Source: Capitulum mitella
Lineage: Eukaryota; Arthropoda; Thecostraca; Pollicipedomorpha; Pollicipedidae
Reading direction: 5' to 3'
Length of the DNA stretch: 64,000 bases
Assembly: GCA_030062745.1 (NCBI GenBank)
Contig: CP099848.1
Location: forward strand, 711,501 to 775,500
This document shows positions 47,401-59,400 of this stretch, in pieces (position 1 is the stretch's first letter; each line of letters starts with the position of its first letter). The notes below the pieces were generated by a model. It saw nothing but the letters and a program-made list of their open reading frames with translations. It was not told where the DNA came from and did not search any database. The translations under genes were made by a program, and so were the position numbers.

Positions 47401-50400
47401 GCTCCCAAAAACTGTAAAATTTGGAATGCTTTCCCATATATTAAAATACGTATGTTTTACCTCTGATCCCATTAGGGCTGCCGCACTTCTTGTTCCCCGC
47501 CCATTCACTGACCTCTGCCAGGCTCTCGTCGTCCTGTCCTGCCCCATCACTGACCTCTGCCAGGCTCTCGTCGTCCTGTCCTGCCCCATCACTGACCTCT
47601 GCCAGGCTGTCGTCCTCCTGTCCTGCCCCATCACTGACCTCTGCCAGGCTGTCGTCCTCCTGTCCTGCCCCATCACTGACCTCTGCCAGGCTGTCGTCCT
47701 CCTGTCCTGCCCCATCACTGACCTCTGCCAGACTGTCGTCCTCCTGTTCTGCCCCATCACTGACCTCAGTCGTGCTCTCTGCTGCCTCTGCCGCTTGTCC
47801 GTTCAGGATCTCTGCCATGTTGGTGATAAGCAGGTTGGCCTGCTGGGACTGGCCAGACGAGATGAGGTCGCCGACGTTGTCGCCGGTCTCCTCAATTAAC
47901 TCGGTGAGTTCCTCGTCGTTCAGTTCCACCTCGGCCACCTGCACATCGGATCTCACGTGAACCACGGGATAAGACTTTGTCGTCATGCCAAACCGGGCAC
48001 TGTTGCAAGAGGACAGGCAGAATTAAAAAAGAATGCAGTTACGCAAAATAAAAGAATGGGGATGCTGTGTAAACAAACCCGATGTCTTCACAGGATCAAT
48101 GTCCCACACATGCCGCAAAACAGCGTAAACGTTGAAAAGTTCGGAATCTTTAATAACCGAGACCGTAATAACTGGGACCGTGAGACCGTTTATGACTGGA
48201 AGAAGCGGGTATGTTCAGTCCTCCCCTTCCAGAATGATCCCAAGGAGGGCTTTCAACAGCATCCGAGCACACTAGCCACCCACTCCTCAGTCTGCCCCCC
48301 CCCTCTGTGCCCTTCCCCGCGGCGGCGGAGCGGCGGCCGGCCTCACCCGAACAGGGACGATCATCTCGACGAAGTCGCCGCGCGGCTGGCTGACGCGCAC
48401 GGCCAGGTGGCGGCTGAAGTCGCTGTGCGCGTCGCCGGCGCTGAGCGTGAGCTGCGGCCCGACCGGGTCCGGCCCGTGCGAGACGATCTGCCGCTCGTCG
48501 GCCGACACCAGCCAGGCGTTGTAGCTCAGGCCGTCGTCCGAGGCCGTCTCCGGGTTCAGCCAGCCGGCGCAGTGCACGGCGAACAGCGTGCTCAGCGCCG
48601 TACCTGCCGGCGGCGCGGAATACAGGCCAGGTCGGCCAGAGGCACGAGGAATGGTGTGGGTGGATCCAGTAGGAATGGTGTGGATGGATCCAGTAGGAAT
48701 GGCATGTGGACGGATCCAGTAGGAATGGTGTGGATGGGTTTAGTAGGAATGATGTGGGCGGATCCAGTAGTAATGGTGTGGGTGGGTCCAGTAGAAATGG
48801 TGTGGGTGGGTCCAGTGGGAACGGTGTGGGTGGGCCCAGTAAGAATAGTGTGGGTGGGTCCAGTAGTAATGGTGTGGGTGGGTCCAGTAGGAATGGTGTG
48901 GGTGGGTCCAGTTGGAACGGTATGGGTGGGTCCAGTAAGAATGGTGTGGGTGGGTCCAGTAGATGAAAAGCAGAAAGTGGCAACGGCACGGCGAACGGGT
49001 AGGGAAACAACGGGCATGACTTCGTGTCCTGAGCACATGGCGATTGCAAGAGAACAAGCAGGTCATGAAGCAGGGGAGGAAATAGAACAGAGAAGGGATT
49101 CCTCACGGCTGAGAACAAAACCCTTCAGGTGAAGATTTGGGACAAAAGGACTTGGTCTCCTGAGCCCCGAGCAGAAGTGGAGCAAAATCTAAGTCTAATG
49201 GAAAAAGGCGATCTTTAGAAAAGTGCTCCTCATCGTTATGAGCAGACATGTCGCACGGTTTCATTCGGCAACCGAATGCTTCACACGTACAGTTTTACAG
49301 CTGCCGTGGCACCAGCGCCGCAAGGCGTCCAGCTCTGATCCCAGCCCGGGCACACAGGGCAGCTCGCAGTCGGAGCGACCCGCGCGCCGGCGGACGGTCA
49401 GCGCCGCCGACTGACCTGACGGCGGCTGGACGGAGCAGTTGCCTCCGTACGGCGGCTGGCTGGTGGTCACCTCCAGCTCGGTGAAGGCGGTGGCCAGGCC
49501 AGGCGTCTCGCCCTTCAGCCTCAGCACGTACACCGTGTTGGGCAGCAGCGAGTGCGGCTTCAGCAGCAGACTCCTGCCATGCAGGCCTGGCGGCACGGGC
49601 GGCCGTCAGCGACCGCCGAAAGCGACGCACCTGACAGCGTCACGCAGCTGACAGCTCCACGCAGCTGACAGCCTCGTACAGCTGACAGCTTCACGCGCAG
49701 CTCGCAGAGGAACGCTGGCGTCACTGCTGAAGCGCAGCAGATGCGGCCAGCAGTGATCCTGGTCCATTCAAGCCCGCCTGGAGGAGATTAGTCATCAAAG
49801 AACGGAAGGCGTTGATAAGCATGAGGCCACTGTCTGATCCGTGTTTCTGTTGCTGGTGACGGCTGCCTAATGCTGTTAAAGTTTGTCGGTACAACTGTCG
49901 GGCCCAGCAAGGCCCAACCTCAAGAAAAACAGCCTGGAGCTGTGATGTAATCATGAGGTAATAAGACATTGTCCATTATGTTGGCGAAACGATTTTTTGT
50001 CGCCCTTGTTGCCTTTTAACATTTTCGTCGACATCGTATAACGTCATGTTCCATTTTACATTAAGGCCTTTATTTTCATCCACCTCATTTACTCACTGGC
50101 TTGTGAGCCATGAAAGAATGACAGCAGTAGTTAAGAATAGGCATTTTTTATTCCATTCCTTGCTTCCATGTAAGCATAAATGCCAAGCCCAGGCATTTTT
50201 TTTACGTTTTACCGTCAGCCACGCTCACCTAACTACCTACTGTTGTATCCCTGCCCGCTGTTCTGCTTGCGTCCCTACCCTGTTTTTACGAACCAATTGT
50301 TCAGCCTCCATCAGGCGTAAGCAGCTAGTCTTTATTTAAAGATTTTTTTTTTAATTTTTCGTGTGAGGAATGGCTGGCTCAAATCACACGTATATCAATA

Positions 50401-53400
50401 CGTAGGAGATATATGAATAAACACAAACATGTGTGTAAGTGCCTAGGACTAATTTGGACCTCCTAATGTTCGCGCTGTTCACCACACAAGATATCGTAAT
50501 AATCAGGAAAAATTCATGCTATGCCCATTATTCAGCAATGTTCATCTGATGCGCCATCTGCGACAATGTCTTCGATGTACGTCAATCACATCCACCGTCC
50601 ATCCAGCTACGCGAATTGACATGCTGTGCCGCAGTACATGTCGTCTGACGGCGCAGCCTACCTGGTCCTCATGTCCGCCGTCGTGGAAGCTGATGTCCGG
50701 TCAAAATGGCGAAAGGTAAGAATGGCGAATGCCTTTTGGCGAATGCCAGATGGCGAATGCTGAATGGCGACATGTAAAAATGGCGACTGGCCAAATGACA
50801 ATCGGCAAAATGGCGACATGTCAGAATAGCGACGTGTAAAAATGGCGACTGGCGAAATGGGGAAGGGCAAAATGGCGACATGTAAAAAAGGCCACATGCA
50901 AAGATGGTGAATGGCTAAATGGCAGACAAAAACACATACCATATGTGTACATATATGCATATAAATGTACGTACATATACAACCAGGTATGTTCTGAAAG
51001 CTCATTCTTGCTAATGCAATTCTGATTAGACAGCGAAATTAGTTGTTATTATTTTCTTCCTCGGGCTTCCTGTACTCCTTACAAATTTTCTCTACTTCTT
51101 CTCCACGAAAAAGTGCAGGCCTCCAAAACCATGCAGCGTTCCGTTGAATCCCATGAACATCACCAGGGAAACATTCAAGCACATTACACATCCACATGAC
51201 ATGTCTAGCCAACATAAGGCACACGTAGTGGAGTTCTTTCACTAGGTAAGCAGGACACCGACCTGGGGACAGCATGCCTTTGGATCACACCGGGGCCCGG
51301 CAAACTAGCCGACCATCTCATCCAGCTCCAGCTCCGTGGTTCCCGGACGTAACGTGCAAAAGCGGGAGAGAAAGAAAGAGGGGGGAGGGAGGGGACGGAC
51401 GGACGGACATTGTTGAGGATTTTCCATCCTCGCTACGTTTGTGTCACGTGACATTGGCCAACATCCATTGTTTTTTTTCCTTTTTTGGAAGGGGAAAATG
51501 ATAGGAGCTACCGATTGCCGTTCGGTTTTGTTTCTGGCCGCATTGCTAGATCCTCCTGAGATGACAAAAGGGGGATGTCGGAAGCAAGCATCAGACTACT
51601 CGTAACTACCCCATGGCCTGGCGATAAGATCAAACTCTTGGGTCCCGTGGCACCGGGTTCGGGTCCCGGAGGAGAACTATTATCAAGAGGCCAGCTTGTC
51701 AACGGACTTATAAGGTCTGACCTGGCACAAGGCGGCTGTACCCATTTCTCCATTTCTGGGCCGTTTCGCCGTTTATTCGTTTGACATTTTTACATGTATA
51801 CACGTAACCACCTGGCCGTTCGCCGTTGTGGCAGTCTCCTTTTTTACACGCCGCTATTTAGCCATTCGCCATTAAGGCTGTCGCCATTTTGGCATGTCGC
51901 CTTTTTTACACGTCGCCATTGGGCCATCCACCATTTAGCCTTTCGCCATTTTGGCTCGTCGCCTTCATCACATGTCGCCATTTGGCCATTTGCCATTTAG
52001 CAGTTCGCCATTCTGGCACGTCGCCATTTTTACAAGTCGCCATTTGGCCATTCGCCATTTGGCCGTTCGTAATTTTAGTACGTCGCCATTTTTACATGTC
52101 GTCATTCAGCGTTCGCAATCTAACATTCACCAAAAAGGCATTCGCCATTTTTACATTTCGTCATTTCACCCTAGTGCCGTCAGACTTCTGCGCCAGTTCT
52201 CCAATCTTCGAAGCTTTGCACAGCAAATACTATGCGTGACACGCTGGACTCTGTTCACTATCATCTCGCAATCCACTTAAAGTGCAGACAAATACAAAAC
52301 CAATATTATTAATGTCATATGCATCAGCAGAAGTATCAACGGCAAGATTAAGGCCCATCACATTGCTTTCCCATCTTCAAACAGGCGTCGGGCGTATGTA
52401 TAAAGCCCTGGGTGTCAGTATCCACCACCACGGCAAGTTCACAAACCTAACCCTAACAAATGTATTACCCAAACAACCCTGTCTGTTCCATCTCATGCAG
52501 ACTGAATGAATGAATCGTATGTGCCCTAATGCATCTGTTGGTGTATGACCCAACAGTACATGGCCCGCACGGCCTGACAACTGATAAGGTGTCGTTACCA
52601 TTGGCCTCAACGAATACACGTTGCGACCACTGTTCCAGACAAGTTCCATCATTTTCCAGTATGCCTACATTGCTTAAGATTAAAATCTACAAAATATGTC
52701 CACCAAATGCCACATATATATCAAATTCGGGTAGAAATATAACTAGCTCGTATCACATCAGATGTATTGTTTTTTCTAATCCTTCTGTTGGCCTCTCAAA
52801 CGCTTTTCGATGCACCTCAGTCTCATTTATCTTGCATCGTATGCTCCAGCAATGTCCATGACTCCAAGGTCAAAGATGCAGGCAGACTTTGGGCCACGCT
52901 TTGGGCATGGATCTTTATGTCTTTTGATGATTGTACGGTTTTGCGCAGGACATGTGTCATGTATGGCTTGTACCAATCGCAGTGTGAGTCAGTTTTTCCC
53001 CTAATGACATTTTATTGGCTTGAGGCATATTTAGTCAGTTTTTAAGTAATCCCGAGAGCGCAATAGTATGTCAGCATTGTGGGCAAACAAGTGATATGTT
53101 GAATTACGATGTGTTACGGATCCCAGACCTCACCTGTTTCGTCCGTGAGACTGTCAGTATCCGTGACCAGCAGCCTGTGGCCTGTGCTGTTGACGCGGTA
53201 GATGGTCCAGCTGAAGACGATGCCGCGCCGGCAGGTGGGACACTCCCCCAGAAGGGACAACTCTGCCACGGTCGTGACCAGCTTGCCGCAGTTGCTGATG
53301 CATCTGCGGGGCCAGAAGGGCATCAGCCCTCCGCAGTCATGCTGAAATACCCCCTAAGGAAACCCGAGAGATCCAGTGGTTTTGCGGTGTCGCACAGCAA

Positions 53401-56400
53401 AACCAGTGTCTTTTCCTAACCCTGGCATCCCCAGCAGACTGGTGGGCGGGAACAGATAATCTCGCTACGGCAGCTTGGCGCGACAGTTTATGTGAAAGCG
53501 GGCCAAGGCAAATCTGCCTCGTGGGCACAACGCTCACGTGATGTTGATGTCTGGCGGGTCTCCCTCGATGATCTGCACCGACTGGGTGGCACTGGCCGTC
53601 TTGGTGCCGGCAGTCACCAGTGCCACCAGGTGGATGGTGACGTTGTGTGGCGAAAAGTCTGAGCGCAGTTGCAGTACACCTGGCGAGACAACCAGGTTTA
53701 TCTGCGAGTGATCACGTCGGGTCTTACAAGGCGCCGGATCACAGCGCAATCGCAATAATCTGTTCTTGTCAGAAGCGATGAGAGTTTCTAAGCTTTTGGG
53801 GCTGAAAGACTGGAATGCGTCCGAGCAGGTAAAAAACCGGCAGCTAGCACACACTCAGAGGACTCTCCAGTCAGCATGTTACCAGGAATGAACTCGGGCA
53901 GTCGACTTATCCCTGTATTAGAATGTTCTGTTTTATAGTTCCTAAAGCCTCTGTTGTGCGTCTCCCCGTCCCTGATTGCGTCCCTTGAAACAGACACCCG
54001 CCACGATTTCCATCTCCTGACCGGTGTCGTTGGCGACGTCTAGCCTTCCCGGACCGGAGCCGAAGCAGCCGCCGGCGTCGTTGCGCTCGTCGATGTACTG
54101 GGGCTCGGTGGGCACGGCCACGAGCGGCGCCCGCTCGGTGGACGGCTCCGCCTCGCCCTCGCGGTAGCAGAGCCAGACGAACGTCCAGCCGGCGACGTCG
54201 GCCGGCGCGTCGGCGTCCGGGTCCGTCGACAGCGACGCGGCGTCGACGCGGAAGGGCCGCGCGAAGCCGACGGCGCGGCCGCGGCCGCCGGCCAGGCGCA
54301 GCTGCAGCGGCGTCGTGCGTACGAACAGGAACACGCTGGCTGACTGCCACACCTCGGGCACGGACGTCATCGTCACGGTCAGCGTCAGGTTGTAGCGCGC
54401 GCCGGCGGCAAGCGTGCCCGGCGCCAGGTAGGCGGAGGTGGTCGCGCCGCCGTCGGCGCCCTGCAGCGCCGGCAGCGTCACCGGCGTGTTCTGGTAGTCG
54501 ACGTCGCCGACGCGGGTGAGCAGCGAGGCGGACCAGACGAGCGTCGCCTGCGGCGAGGAGGGACAGTCGAGCGTGACGTCGCGGTCGATGACGACGGCCT
54601 CGGAGCGGCGGTGGACGCGCGGCTGGTCGACGGTGCGCCCCGCGCCGGCGATGCGCACCGTCGGGTACCGGCAAGGCCACGACGTGATCGACACCGTGCT
54701 CGCCGTCAGCGACTCGGCGATGGAGTTGAAGGCCACGGCCGTGGCGTAGAAGGCGCCGGTGCGCGGGTAGTCGTGCTGAACGACGGTCGGGTTGGTGACG
54801 GCCCGCGTCTGGCGGTCGTAGGCGACGCCGGCGCGCACCTGCGCCAGCAGGGCGTCGCAGGAGGCGGCCGAGCCGAGCAGTGCCGCCGCGCCGTCGCCGA
54901 ACTCGACCAGCAGGCACATGTCCGTGCCGAGCTGCTCGAACTCGAGCGACAGCGTCACCGACTCGTTCAGCCGGCGAGGCCCATCGTTCGAGAGCCGGCG
55001 CACGGCCGTCCGCTCAAGCAGCGACGCGTCCACGCTGGCGGTGGCCGACGACAGCGCGTTCGACGCCGTGCACGTGAAGGTGTGCGCGCCGGCGCCGGGC
55101 GGCCGCGACGTAAAGTGCGGCTCGCGCGAGGTGACCGCCGGGTCGCCGACGCGGCTGAACTCGAAGCTGACGTCCGAGCCGGACTGGAGCCGCGCCGAGA
55201 CGCGCACGTCGTGCGTGGCCGGGTACGTGCCGGCCGGCACGCGGTCGCTCTGGAACGTCTCGCCGGTGACGCGGTTCAGGCCGGAGAGGTGCAGCGTGAG
55301 CCCGGCGATGCGCTCCAGCACCGTCAGCCGAGCGGTGCGCGTCACCATGCCGAGCGGGTTCGAGGCCGTGAAGCGCAGCGTGAACACCCCGATCTGAGCG
55401 TGCGCGCGCGTCACCGTCTCCTCTTGCGTGGCGTTCTCCAGCAGGGCGAGGTCGCCGTCGCCGAAGCTGAGGATGAAGGTGAGGTCGGAGCCGCTGGCGA
55501 CGCGCATGATGTAGGTGACCGCCTCTGTCGCCAGCGTCGCCTCCGCGGACAGCGAGAGCGAGGCGTTCTCGATGGGCGCGACCAGACGAATCGAGCCGCT
55601 GAGCATCGTGAAGCTCAGGGAGTTGGAGCAGTTGGCCACGAAGTCAGTGTCGCCCGGCGTCATGGCTGACGTCTCCAGCGGAAGGACAACCCCCGACAGT
55701 TCCGTCACAACAGTGCGCTCCGTCGTGCCCTGCTCGGATCCAAAGCTCCACTCGCAAGACACGCCGACAAACGAGTCATCTTCGCTGATGATCCGAACGA
55801 CGGTACCCGTGAGGATGTTGACGTTCTCGCTTGTCACCAGGGAAAGCGCGCCGGAGATATTCCTCCTGACGACCACCACGTCAGGGACGACAACGGTCTT
55901 CTGGCTGATGGCGTTCGCGGCCGACACGGTGACGTTGAAGTCGCCCTCCTCCAGGAACACGTGACTGCGCTCGAGCTCGTGCAGCCCGTTCACGGTTCGC
56001 GTCGCGAGCGACGAGTTGCCGTCGCCCCAGTCGACCGTCATGTGGACGACGGAGAAGCCGTCCAGCTGCACGGTCAGGTTGACGGCGCCGCCCACCTCCA
56101 GCAGCGTGGGCGCGACGGCAGTCAGCACTTCGTCAATCGGCTGCTCGAACATCAGGACGGCGCTGACGGTGAAGTTGCTGACCTCGTTGCGGAGCACGGC
56201 GGTCGCCTCGTAGGTGTTGTTCTGGACCCGACTGAACGGATAGTGGTGGGAGAGGCCGAGGGCAGCGGGCACGGAGGGAGTGTTGATCACCTCGTGGAAC
56301 TCGGAAGAGCCGTCGCCGAAGTCCACTTCCACCCATATCGGCTGATACAGGTATTTATGACCTGTGCAAGGACATTGGCGTGTGAACTGAACACCAGCAG

Positions 56401-59400
56401 CGGAGGGTCTCCCGGCAAACCTAACGGTCAAATGGGGTAACATCCATTCCACAGAGATTTCGGAAACTGCTGGGTTTGGAAAAAAAAAACATTCCCAGTA
56501 GGACACCGAGCTTTTATGACATATTATGGCACATTAACAATTTCATATGGCAAGTCATTCAAGTTAAATTGATTGATTTTTTTTTTCTACCGAAAATGTT
56601 ATTAAGCACACCTAGGCGGAAACTCATTGCTTGAATCGTATTTTCACACGGAATGGCTGCCACGAAACGTAGGATGATTTGGTTCCCCTTCGTGGGGCAT
56701 GCTAAATGCACTAATCAAACGTTTCCCTGTACCAGAAACGCGTACTTATGCAGTAAAACTGCGAAAACGATCCAAGTGTTTTTTTCGTAACTGTTGTTTT
56801 GTCCATGAACATCCGCGCTCGATATGAAGTTCGCAGTGATAAAAGGGAAACAGCGGCTGCCCGTTACCTTCGAAGACCAGCGCGATGGCTGCGATGCTCT
56901 CCGGCAGGGCGACGGGTACGTCTGTCACCATCCGGATGCCAGAGAGAGCTCTCCGCACCGTGACAGAGACGTTTTTGGACAATGTCTCCACGCCGTCGCT
57001 GCATTCCACAAACGCTTCGACATCTCCTTCTTGCTGGAACGGTGAAAGTGGGATTAAAGATTTCATCTAGTAATTCTTAAAAATAAACAACGTCTTTCAA
57101 ATAGGTGTAATCGGAACCCATTCGTTGACAAAACATTACGACTGACGTCCTCCTCATGTCCAGAAAGACATTCCATTAAGGACTCAGGCGAACTTATGTC
57201 ATGTCCAAAAAGACATTCCATTAAGGACTCAGCGACGGATCAGGACAGAACTCACCTCAGCCGTGAAGACGTGCTCTCTGGACAAGCCGCCTCCTCCTAC
57301 GACCGTGAACGTGTCGTTGCTTCCGTCGCCCCAGGCCAGTGAGCAGAAAAGATTCGACGGCACCAGATTGCTGACGACCAGGGCGTGGGGATGGCCCACG
57401 GCTGCGAACGGCGACTGAAATCGGGCCGTGAAATCGATCAGCGAACTCGTTGTCGCGACAGAAGAAACTGTCGACAAGGTTTCCAGGGCTGTAGTGATCT
57501 CGTCCGTAACTTCTGAAGCTGTCGATGCTGTTGATGTCGCAGCGTCGGTTGCAGTAGAACCTATCGAAATTGTTCCAGATACATCTGTTAGGCCCTCAGT
57601 CGCTGCCGTAGAAGAACCAATGGTGATGACTGAGCCCGAGGATCCATCTGTCGCTGCGCTGGTGGTCAGAGTAGTCTGGCTTGATCCGAAGGACAGCGAA
57701 GTCGAACTTGTGGCGCCAGACGTGGATGTAAGCCCTGCTCCTGCGGTGGAGGTAGCGGGCGCAGTCCCTGTCCCTCCTGGGATAGCAGAACCTGTACTCG
57801 TTGGCTCCGTGCCCCCTGTCGAAGCGATCGTCTCCGTCGTGATGTCTGGCTCCGTTGTGTCGATGGTGGTAACTTCGACCACGACCGTAGATCCTGTTGC
57901 TTCATTTGTTTGTTCGGTTGGTACTGTCGGCTCCGTCGAAGCCACTGTGGAGACGTCAGGCGAAGAGACGTCTCCCGTCGTTATTGACGTGGCAACAGAC
58001 GTACCAGTTCCCAAAGTCAATGTTGATGAAATAATTCCATCAGTCGCATCAGTAAGCCCCGTGATGATCGACGTGAGAGAACCGCCAGAGGTGGATGACT
58101 GAGACTCCGTCGAAACAACTGCTCCTTCTGATGCCGTGCTTGCAATGGACGTCGACTGAGTTGACCCTGAGGACGCTGGAGCCGGGCTTGTCGTATCGGC
58201 TGTGGCCGTTTGGTCTGTTGCAGCAGCTGAAGTATCAGTGGTGGTGTCTAGCTCGCCGGGGCTTGCAGAGGCGACTGTCGTCAACTCTGCCTCTTCCGGC
58301 GTCGTGACCACCACTGTTGTCGTTTCCGGTTCTGTTGCGTCCACAGTGGTAACTTCGCTCGCTACTGCAGATACAGAAGTACCACTTATGACCCCGGTTG
58401 TTGCCGCTGATCCCAATGGAGTCAGGGTTGTTACGTCAGACGTGGTTACAGATCCCGTTGTTACTGATGTGGTCACAGAAGCACCACCGAGAGTCGATAT
58501 GGCCGAAGTAACGCCAGTAGTAGTGTCAAGAAGCCCCGTGGTGACTGAAGTGATAAAATCACCAGACGTAGAGGACTGAGGCTGCGTCGAAACAACAGCT
58601 TCTCCCGTCGGCGTAGCAGTAGAGGAAGTCGAGTGAATTGACGTTGAGGAGGCTGGAGTGGAACCTGCGGTAGCGGCTGCGGTCGTCACCTCTGTTGCCA
58701 CAGTCGGGGTATCAGTTGGGGTTCCGGCCTCACTTGGAACTGTAGAAGTGACGGTCGTCGACCCTGCCTCTTCCGGCGTTGTGACCACCACTGTTGTCGT
58801 TTCCGGTTCGGTTGTGTCCACAGTGGTCACTTCGCTCGCCGCTGCTGATGTCGACGTATCACTTGTGAACCCGGTTGTTGCCACTGATTCCGATGGAGCC
58901 AGGGTTGTTACCTCAGGCGTGGTTACAGATCCCGTTGTTACTGATGTGGCAAGAGAAGTACTACCACCCAGAGTCGTCATGGCTGAAGTAACCCCATCAG
59001 TCGCACCGGCAAGCCCTGTGGTGATTGAGCTTATAGAACCACCAGAGGTAGCAGACTGGGGCTCCGTCGAAACAACGGCCTCTTCTGTCGTCATAGCTGT
59101 GGAGGAAGTCGACTGGGTGGCAGCTGGAGACGCTGGAGTGGAACCTGTGGTAATGGCTGTGGTCGTCATCTCTGTCGCTACGGTTGAGGTATCAGCTGTG
59201 GTGCCTTCTTCGCCGGTGACTGTAGTGGCGACAGTCGTCAACTCTGCCTCTTCCGGCGTTGTGACCACCACTGTTGTCGTTTCCAGTTCTGTTGCGTCCA
59301 CAGTGGTAACTTCGCTCGCTGCTGCAGATGCAGAAGTACCACTTGTGAGCCCGGTTGTTGTCTCTGATTCCGGTGAAGCCACTGTTGTTATATCAGGCGT

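Noticed and set aside
47399-47960. + strand ORFs with LTSARLSSSCPAPS repeats
   Set aside because: Antisense of the acidic 42-bp array and exon 8.
47957-49132. + and - strand ORFs rich in repeated VWVGPVGMV, THTIPTGP, SSRNGVGG
   Set aside because: All arise from the intronic 24-bp minisatellite, open in six frames.
51039-51275. - ORF of 78 residues in the middle of the foldback-like element
   Set aside because: No recognisable domain; a length expected by chance.
53907-54917. - strand ORF of 336 residues in another frame of exon 3
   Set aside because: Arg/Ala-rich out-of-frame reading of the true exon 3 frame, which carries the REJ motifs.
54611-55669. + strand ORF of 352 residues, Arg-rich
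   Set aside because: Opposite strand of the very GC-rich PKD/REJ exon 3. The composition (RRRVRA) is typical of a GC shadow.
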